Positions 57,045-64,000 of a stretch of DNA of 64,000 nucleotides are shown here, piece by piece; position 1 is the first letter of the stretch; the number at the start of each line of letters is the position of its first letter. The translations under genes and the position numbers were made by a program. This stretch comes from Caenorhabditis remanei (lineage: Eukaryota > Nematoda > Chromadorea > Rhabditida > Rhabditidae): contig NC_071332.1 in the NCBI RefSeq assembly GCF_010183535.1, positions 17,484,001 to 17,548,000 on the forward strand, written 5' to 3'. A model generated the notes under the pieces. The model saw nothing but the letters and a program-made list of their open reading frames with translations, searched no databases and was not told the origin of the DNA.

Positions 57045-57699
57045 TTTTGTGCCCATAAAGGAAGGGTTAGTCCCTTTAGGAGCACAAGCCAGGCAGGGTA
57101 GACCGGAAGAGTGATAGTTAACGGAGAGGGAGTGAAGGAAACGAAGAGACGACGGAGATAGTGAGGAGAGACGGTGACGAGAGGACTAAGAGAGTGTTAG
57201 GCTAGAAGAAAGATAGAGAAAGGGCTAAGTTTATAGTGATTTTAGGCCTAAGTGTATGAAGATGTGAGAAACCTGAAAAGAGAGAGAGAACGAAGAATTG
57301 GTGGTAATTATAAAGATTTATTATTGTGGTTAAAGTGAGAACGCTTGGTGATTCGCGTTGTGAATGTTATTTTCATATTTAGAAAACATATTAAATTAGG
57401 GAAAAAAAGGGAGAAACGTGATAGCGGTCCGTCGTCATTCCAACCGATTCGAACTTGCCTCCGCCGACGGCAGGCCATCTCCACGGCAAGTGAGTCGCGA
57501 CGCAGAGAAATGTCCAGCAGAGCGCGGAAGCAGCAGGACAGTGCAGAGGAAAACAGAAGGAGGCGATTCCAGGGAAAAGGACGACGGGGAAGCTGAAAAG
57601 GGGGGTTAGAAGGGTGGAGCTTTGCTCCTTTTAACTGTTTGTGTGTTTAGGTATTATTATGTATCGTACACGACTTGTGAAATCAAGGGATTTCACAAC
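57045..57699 (-). repeat. 5' LTR of the element in calpain F
   Basis: Paired with 51669-52323. On the minus strand it starts GTTGTGAAATCCC and ends GGGCACAAAA next to the primer site. Confidence 0.9.
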
Positions 57700-58398
57700 A
57701 TTCTACAATAGACTTTGGCCCTGTTTAATTGAGAAAGCAGTGGCAAAGATGTTGGGTGGATACCATAAACTAGACGGAGGAAACCCGATATCAGCGTTCA
57801 AATATCTCACAGGTACGGTCTATGAGTCTTAAGAAGGATTTCACATACTTCTAGGAGCAAGTTGCTTAGACATCACCCTGAATAAAGACACCGATTTGGA
57901 CATGTTGTGGACAAAATTGAAAGAATATCAGTTAGTTTTTCATTCATCATATACATATAAGGTTATTCCCAATGTCTGATATTGAAGATCTTCTGGGTTC
58001 CTGATGGCAGTTGGCTCTCATAAAAAATATGAAGATATTTCAAAGAAAGGACTCGCAAACAATCACGCATACTCACTACTCGATACTTGTATTCATGATG
58101 GTCATCGATTGGTTTTGATTGGAGCTCCAAACTACGCAAAATGGAAGGGAAAGTGGTCGGACCTGCCTGCCTTCAATGAAGAAACTACGAGAACTTGGAG
58201 AAATTTTGAAAAAAAATCAGTTGAACAGAGGATTGCATGGATGGAAATCAATGATTTGTGGCAGAGATTCGAGAGACTTGTAGTCTGTAGATATCATGAA
58301 GATTGGTTCGAACTGAGAACCGAAGAAATTCAATTAGATTCTACCAAACCTGAAAAGTACGAATTCTTAGATTAGCTTTATTGCTTTTCTGGGTGCTG

Positions 58399-58575
58399 CC
58401 ACAATTCAGAACTTGAAGAAATAGAACTGGTACAAATCACTGACCGCGAGTCATAACTACAAATCTGAACCAATTTAAAGATTCTTAGATGTTATGCTTA
58501 AACCATTAGACCTAGAATTGACGGTTCTGAATTGTACTAGTTCTATTTCAAAAAGTCTGAATTGTATCAGCCCCT
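58399..58575. repeat. Small foldback in calpain F intron 5
   Basis: TAGAACTGGTACAA near 58425 is matched by TTGTACTAGTTCTA near 58530, with GAACTTGAAGAAA-type extensions. Absent from the same intron of G. Confidence 0.6.
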
Positions 58576-60112
58576 TTTCACTATAAAATTTTAAGAACTC
58601 TTCGTGTTACTTTGAAACGTCGATGCACATTACTGATCAAGTTGAGTGATCAAAACAGGCTCAAAAGAAAATCCGACGCACCATTGGTAAGTTTTTTTGT
58701 TATCTATCAATACAACAGTTTACCTCACCGTTCATTGTCGTCATTTATGATATTTTCAAATCATAATTTATGTATACCGTTAAAAAAATTTTTTTTATCA
58801 ATTCGGCCGAAGTCAAATTTCTAGGTCACCGCGCTCAATTTTCTTCGGATATTCCCCTGTCCAAATTTTTCGGCGCTCGCTTTCAGCGGGCTATGGACCG
58901 AGTTAAACATTCTTGAAGTATGGAAATCAACTCGCCGAAACGCATACATTATGATATTAAAATATCATAACTGACCACAAAACGCCTTTTATTAAATTTC
59001 AACTTATATAGGTGGTCGGATTGATAAACATCCATCGAGTCACCAAAAATAATCAAATTGGAAATCTGATTATGTCATATACGGCTGACTTAGACTGGTT
59101 GTTTCAGGTATGACTCGAAATGTTTCCACAATTGCAGGGAGATTGAAAAACTATTTTCAGGATCCAGAATATGGATTCGTCGAGACTGATTCTTTTGATT
59201 TGGATCCGGGAAAATACTTTATTATCTTCACTTTTATATCAAAAAAGCTCCCTTTTGAATATGAGTTTATTATAAAAAGGTACTAAGCAATTTCTGATAA
59301 TACTGACTTATAAAATTTCAGCTCATCTCCAATCGATCATATTTCGTATGACTTTGTGACATTCGAGAACAACTTAGCCTCTCATAAATCACTTTTGAAA
59401 ATGATTGAATCTGAAAAATGTGGTATAGAGATACGAGAAGGATTAGTCCTTCATGAATATTCTCGTGATAACTTTTTGGTCCTCATGGCTGAAAACAGAA
59501 CGACGAAACCAGTTTGTATAAGGTAGGAGGCATGTTATATTTACTACAGAAAACATAATCAATTAAATTTAGTGTAATTGCAAAATGTGATTTGAAACTT
59601 TGTTCGATTCACGGAATTGATACTGACGATTTAGTGAAAATTGTCCAAAAACTCAACGCGCCATCAGACCTATCCGCTATTTACCTCACCATTCCTGCCA
59701 AATCGAAATGTGTTATTGGAAGTGCATGGACTTTTTCTGCTGGTACCAAACTGGAACAGCAACCAAAGAAACCTGAAATCAATTGTAAATATTGGATTCG
59801 AGTAAGTCCCTTCTAAACTTTCGAATCATTTGAAATCTTCAATTTTAGGTTTTTGAAGAGGAAATGAAAAAGAAAACCAAACGGAAGATGATATTAATGA
59901 AATCAAAAGAACTGAAAAAGTATATATACAGAAATACAATCTACAAACCAATTCCTATTAATTAAAAAGTTCATACAAACTATAGAATAAAAGTATTTGA
60001 TCCAGTTTTCAGACTGAGTTTGTTTATATTGTCCAGTCTCTTCAAACCGTTAGTATCGTTCTAATTCTGTAAAAATTGCTGGAAAATCCTGAAAATGTCG
60101 CGGAGTCATTGA

Positions 60113-60213
60113 ACAAAGTTTCATTACAAATCCAGTTTCCACGTGAAATATCAAATTAGATACGGGTGGATAAGAGTTGAAATGTATTTCCATTTTCATA
60201 TTCAATCGAATCG
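60113..60213 (+). promoter_or_regulatory. Upstream block of calpain G: CACGTG E-box and GATAAG
   Basis: CACGTG at 60140-60145 and GATAAG at 60169-60174, in sequence matching the F block. The interval from F's stop to this start is 248 bp. Confidence 0.55.
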
Positions 60214-62786
60214 ATGACGGTTTGTACCAATCAGCAAAATCAAGAAGATAAACAATTGAAAGAGTGCGAAGAATGGGTTCGACTATTCTTGAAAGATTTC
60301 GGGTATGTTGAAAAACAATTAAGAGGCATCGTAAAGTTTGCGTTATTTTTAGCCCGGATGACATATTTTTTGACGCGGAATTCGAGTACAGCGATGGGAG
60401 CTTAAAATGGGATGAACATGGAACGATTTTGCATTTCGATTTTATCAAAAAGAACTCTCTGTTTCCTATTAATTTGCTTATAGACTTGGGTTGGTACAAG
60501 AATGGAACGCTTAATTACCAGAAAATAAAAAATGAAACATTGGCTCCATTGACTCTTTATAAGGATCCGTGGCCATTTCATGCTCATCAAGGAAATATCG
60601 GAGACTGTTGGCTGATAGCTCCGCTGATGACAATTGCAAGAAGACAAAAGTTGTTGGAATGGATCATACCACCTAATGAATATTGTTTGAAACACGGAAT
60701 TTTTCTTGTCAGGTTGGTTGGTTTTTGGTGACACAGTTGGAATTATTTTCAGATTATTCTTCAACGGAGAATGGCAGATCGTTGTTGTCGATGGTCATTT
60801 GGCATGCAATGAACAGGGCTCTCCAGAATTTGCATCTACATACTACAAAAGACTGTGGCCCTGTTTAATCGAAAAAGCGGTGGCGAAGATGTTGGGTGGA
60901 TACCATAAACTAGATGGAGCAAACTTGACATCAGCGTTCAAATATCTGACAGGTACGGTTCACAATTATTCAGGTAGGTTTTAAATACTTTTTAAAGGTT
61001 CCAAGTGTCTAGAGATCACGCTGAACAAGGACACGGACTTGGGCATGTTATGGGCAAAATTGAAAGAATATCAGTTAGTGTTTATTCAGCATACATAAGG
61101 TTATTTACAATATCTGCTATTATAGGTCTAACGGATTCCTGATGGCACTTAGTTCTCACAAAGAACAAAAAGACATTTCAAAGAAAGGACTATCAAACAA
61201 CCATGCATACTCGCTACTTGACGTTTGCATCCACAATGGACATCGTCTAGTGTTGGTTGGAGCTCCGAATGCTACAAAATGGAATGGAAAATGGTTTGAT
61301 CTACCTGCGTATAGTGAAGAAGTGTCATCTAACTTTAATAAACTGGATATGTATGCCGTAGAGAAAAGATTCTCTTGGATGGAAATTGATGATTTGTGCA
61401 AGCAGTTTGAAGTGTTAGTAGTGTGCAGATATCATGAAGATTGGTTTGAACTGAGAACCGGTCGAGTTCAATTTAACGCTTCCAGTCCTGAGAAGTGAGA
61501 ACAATAAGTTATGTTTTTTTTTCAAAAAAATAGTTTCAGAATTCTCCGTATCAATTTGAAGAAGCGATGCAAACTTGTAGTGAGAATCGTTCCCGAGTAC
61601 AAACGTTGGCGGGACTTTACAGAACCTCTGGTAACTTGCTACCTCAAAGTTGAACACCGACTCATTATTTAATTACAGGTTGGAATAATTAATGTACATC
61701 ATGCCACCAAAGACAATCAAATCGGAAACCTTATATTCTCAAGTGTTATAATTTCGCACTCCGTAGATAGCGTAGGTCTCATATGGACCCTCAGAATCTA
61801 ATGATTGTTTCAGCATCCCGAAAACAATATCGCAGAAACCGACGAGTTTGAAATGAACTCTGGATCTGTCTTCATCATTTTTTCTTTTCTCTCTCAACGC
61901 AATATTTATCAACACGAATTTGTGATACGAAGGTATGCAGGTTGAACACAGGAGCCATTATCCTTGCTAACCTGGAAATCGTATAACTCGCCTTAAACTC
62001 AATGTTATTATCTGAAAAATAAATTAGAAACGTAGAGCTCGCTGCGCTCTACACTCTGGTATATTTTTCAGCTGATAACATTGAGTTAAATCCATGTTGT
62101 CAAGTGCTGAAAACAATAAAAGTTTGAGTTTCAGCCCATCTCCTGTCGATCACATTTCATATGACTTCGTGTCATTTGAGTATAACCTTGCCTCCCATAA
62201 ATCCCTTCTGAATATGATACAATCTGTAAAGCCTGCAATTCAAATTCGCCAAGGACTCTTCATCCGTGAGTACTCAGAAGAATGTTTTTTGATTCTAATG
62301 GTTGAAAATATAACAGATAAACAAATCGATATAAGGTGGGTCGAATAACTAGCTTTTTTGTCATTGATATAGTTTTTTTTGTCAGTGTCATTGCAAAAAG
62401 CGAAAATGATGAGGTGATACCTGACGGCTTTCCGACGGAAGGAGAATGGAATCTGTTCAAACACCATTTTGGCGGCTCGAACCCTCCCGCTGCATACATT
62501 GAAATACCTGCTAAATCGAAATGTGTTATCGGAAGTTTATGGACTTTGAGTAAGCCAATCAAGTTTGAGAAGCAACCTACGAAACGAGTGATCAGTTGTA
62601 CTTATTGGATTCGAGTAGGTCTTTTGGTTAGCTAAAGCAATTTAAGTCTTCTCTTTTCAGATCCGTGAGGAAGAAGCAAAGAAGCAAAGAGAGTATAATA
62701 AGAGGAGAAATCGAGAGAAAAAGAAAATGGAACCACTATTCATTATAAGGGAAAAAGGGAAATTCAAACCTGTTTCTATCAAATGA
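60214..62786 (+). CDS. Atypical calpain-like protease G (650 aa)
   Basis: Exons 60214-60302, 60353-60712, 60753-60952, 60998-61073, 61126-61494, 61540-61630, 61679-61771, 61814-61932, 62135-62335, 62386-62614 and 62661-62786 total 1953 nt. Start MTVCTNQQNQEDKQ. Cys115 is in QGNIGDCW, the histidine in NNHAYSLLD and the asparagine in GAPNATKWNGKWFD. Before the core, the strand segment ahead of the active site is partly duplicated (WDEHGTILHFDFIKKN, then KNGTLNYQKIKNE). The C-terminal tail is Lys/Arg/Glu-rich. It is the intact sister of F and retains all canonical splice sites I could check. Intron 8 holds a short MITE. Confidence 0.85.
61975..62095. repeat. Short MITE copy in calpain G intron 8
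   Basis: Ends are inverted (AACTCAATGTTATTATCTGAA and TTCAGCTGATAACATTGAGTT-like), with the centre GAGCTCGCTGCGCTC forming the turn. The smallest member of the 31-1082 family in the window. Confidence 0.65.
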
Positions 62787-63269
62787 AAAGATGTATTTTC
62801 TAAGGCTATTATTGAAATCTGAATGAAAACTGTTCTGGCCTAGGATCCGACAACTCGGTCATCGTGAAAAATCGTGAAACAAAACAAAAGTCAAATGATT
62901 CCGCAAAATGTTACGGTAGTACTTGTTTCCAGTTGTTTCGAATGATGTCATTTTTGTGGTGTGGTTCCGCGATGGTCAAGTTGACGAATCTTAAACCAGA
63001 ACTAGAGTTTATAGAAATTTTAATGATATCGCGTACACTTCAAACATTAATTTAACTGTAAATCTACTGAAATTCAGCAATTTATTTGAGTTCTGTCTTT
63101 TCAAAGTCTCAAAAACTGGGACAAGTAAACTTTTTTTAAGTGTTGCTCTATTTCAAACTGGAAAATTTAAATGCAAATTACGCGTTGCTAAACGGGAACA
63201 TATCTACACGTATCTTGGCCACTCATTTCCCATATTTTTCATTTTTTATGTATTTTGATTCGAAAAGAA
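62787..63269. other. Intergenic region G-H, no gene recognised
   Basis: 483 bp of AT-rich sequence. No block like those before F and G is found. Confidence 0.5.
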
Positions 63270-63479
63270 ATGTCGACAGTGTGTTCAACTATTAAATCAC
63301 AAGAAGATGGATTGCCGAAGGAATGCGAAGAATGGGTTCAACTGTTCTTGAAGAATTTCGGGTTGGTCTTGTTTGAACTCAACCTAGTACTAGACACTTT
63401 GATAATTTTAGACCAGATGAAGTCTTCTACGACGCAGAATTTGATTTCAGCAATGGAAGTTTGAAATGGGATGAGCATC
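63270..63479 (+). pseudogene. Calpain-like gene H, first two exons, cut by a hAT-like element
   Basis: Exon 1, 63270-63361, encodes MSTVCSTIKSQEDG and the ECEEWVQLFLKNFG word of the family. Exon 2 starts at 63412 with PDEVFYDAEFDFSNGS and stops matching after LKWDEH at 63479, before the catalytic cysteine, where the mobile sequence begins. The rest of the gene is beyond the window, so disruption is certain here but its extent is unknown. Confidence 0.75.
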
Positions 63480-64000
63480 AGGGCTGTGCGGCAACAAGTT
63501 GCCGGTTGCCGAAATTGCCGAAATTGCCGAAGTTTTAGTTGCCGAGTTGCCGTTGCCGAATTCGGCAACTCATGTTTCGGCAACAGTTTGAGGTTGCCGA
63601 ATTTCGGCAACAGTTTTTCGGCAACTCGGCCACAACGTTAAATTTTCTTTTCGTGATAAATTTTTGCAATTTTACAGAAAAAATCAGTAAAAAGACTTAA
63701 TCAGAGCAAGACCCGCGGAAAAAAACTAGTCATGCAAATTTAACATACTGTAGTCGAATTTCGGCGGTAGCTTCAAAAAAGTCTTGGTTTTGACAAAAAC
63801 CATAGAATTAATGGAAAATAGTTGATTTTAAGAATGTTTAGTGTTTTCACAAGCTCTCTTTATGATTTCTTGTCTCATTTGTAAATTTTTGTTATTAGGT
63901 TTGAGTGAACATAACTTTTTATGAGACTTTAGTAAAAAATACTACTGTTGCCGAAAGTTGCCGAAAGTTGCCGAATGTTGCCGAGTTCAAATTTCGGCAA
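63480..64000. mobile_element. hAT-like non-autonomous element, left part
   Basis: Starts CAGGGCTGTGCGGCAAC, a typical hAT terminus, directly after coding sequence. Subterminal TTGCCGAA/TTCGGCAA units repeat in both orientations (63495-63630 and 63940-64000). The other end and target duplication (expected ATGAGCAT) are outside the window. Confidence 0.7.

Larger units (their letters stand above)
51669..57699 (-). mobile_element. LTR retroelement in exon 3 of calpain F, gag only
   Basis: Two 655-bp LTRs (51669-52323 and 57045-57699) read identically in the stretches compared, with ATTCTA flanking at 51663-51668 and 57700-57705. The element runs on the minus strand: primer-binding-like TGGTGCATCTCCC at 57044-57032 after the 5' LTR, a 2.5-kb leader, then one gag ORF whose stop is only 32 bp from the 3' LTR. 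No protease, RT or integrase fits in that gap, so it is non-autonomous. The primer site starts like that of the BEL element at 14481 (TGGTGCATC), hinting at a shared tRNA primer and perhaps helper. Confidence 0.88.
51034..59965 (+). pseudogene. Calpain-like gene F, disrupted by a 6-kb LTR element in exon 3 (648 codons without it)
   Basis: Exons 51034-51122, 51168-51527, 51576-51668 continued at 57706-57812, 57855-57930, 57988-58356, 58596-58686, 59012-59107, 59161-59279, 59322-59522, 59573-59801 and 59849-59965. Counting the target duplication once, exon 3 is exactly 200 nt, as in all paralogues, and the frame is otherwise open. Cys115 is in QGNIGDCW, the histidine in NNHAYSLLD and the asparagine in GAPNYAKWKGKWSD. 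Exon 2 is 81 nt longer than in A-D through a partial internal repeat (also in G). With the insertion, translation ends soon after entering the LTR. No other lesion is seen, so loss is recent and may be polymorphic. Confidence 0.82.

Overview
The window looks like genomic DNA of a nematode, most likely a Caenorhabditis species. Coding exons are split by very short introns (mostly 40-60 bp) ending in TTTCAG-like acceptors, intergenic DNA is AT-rich, and same-strand genes sit 130-250 bp apart as in nematode operons. The mobile DNA is animal-type: BEL/Pao-like LTR elements, hAT- and mariner-type MITEs, and no bacterial features. All gene models were built by eye from splice signals, and frame sums were checked by hand.

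Layout. (1) 1-3141: 5' part of a minus-strand SLC36/AAAP-type amino acid transporter with MITEs in its introns. (2) 4964-27386: a family unfamiliar to me. Type A is a long protein, a helical N-terminal region plus a C-terminal domain with a GPGWW motif. Type B is a short protein of about 178 aa, mostly that C-terminal domain. A1 (minus)/B1 (plus) and A2 (minus)/B5 (plus) are head-to-head pairs, and partial copies lie between them. This block holds a pol-less LTR element in the last intron of A1 (5236-9000), a 7.1-kb palindrome (12193-19302) centred on the gag-protease end of a BEL/Pao element, the env end of a related element (19303-22128), and a second, 1.7-kb palindrome (22128-23848). (3) 27387-29854: no gene recognised. 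(4) 29855-64000: a cluster of atypical calpain-like cysteine proteases. Plus-strand genes A, B, C, D are closely spaced, E is a pseudogene, D' is an inverted copy of D, F is split by a recent LTR element, G is intact, and H is truncated by a hAT-like element running off the window.

How it fits together. The calpain genes share one exon plan (four early exons of about 50-90, 279, 200 and 76 nt, then a His/Asn exon and two beta-sandwich regions), so they arose by tandem and inverted duplication. A, B, D' and G look intact. C has a damaged splice acceptor and D has lost the ancestral start. E has an exonic MITE, frameshifts and active-site changes, and F has a 6-kb retroelement in exon 3. Upstream blocks shared by gene subsets carry GATA-type sites, plus a CACGTG E-box for F and G, which suggests intestinal expression (inference).

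The most unusual signal is in the leader of the LTR element at 5236-9000. A perfect 10-bp hairpin with a GCAA loop is followed by five tandem hairpins, whose stems differ from each other but each pair perfectly and carry related YYCG-containing loops. That is intra-element compensatory change and points to a functional structured RNA.
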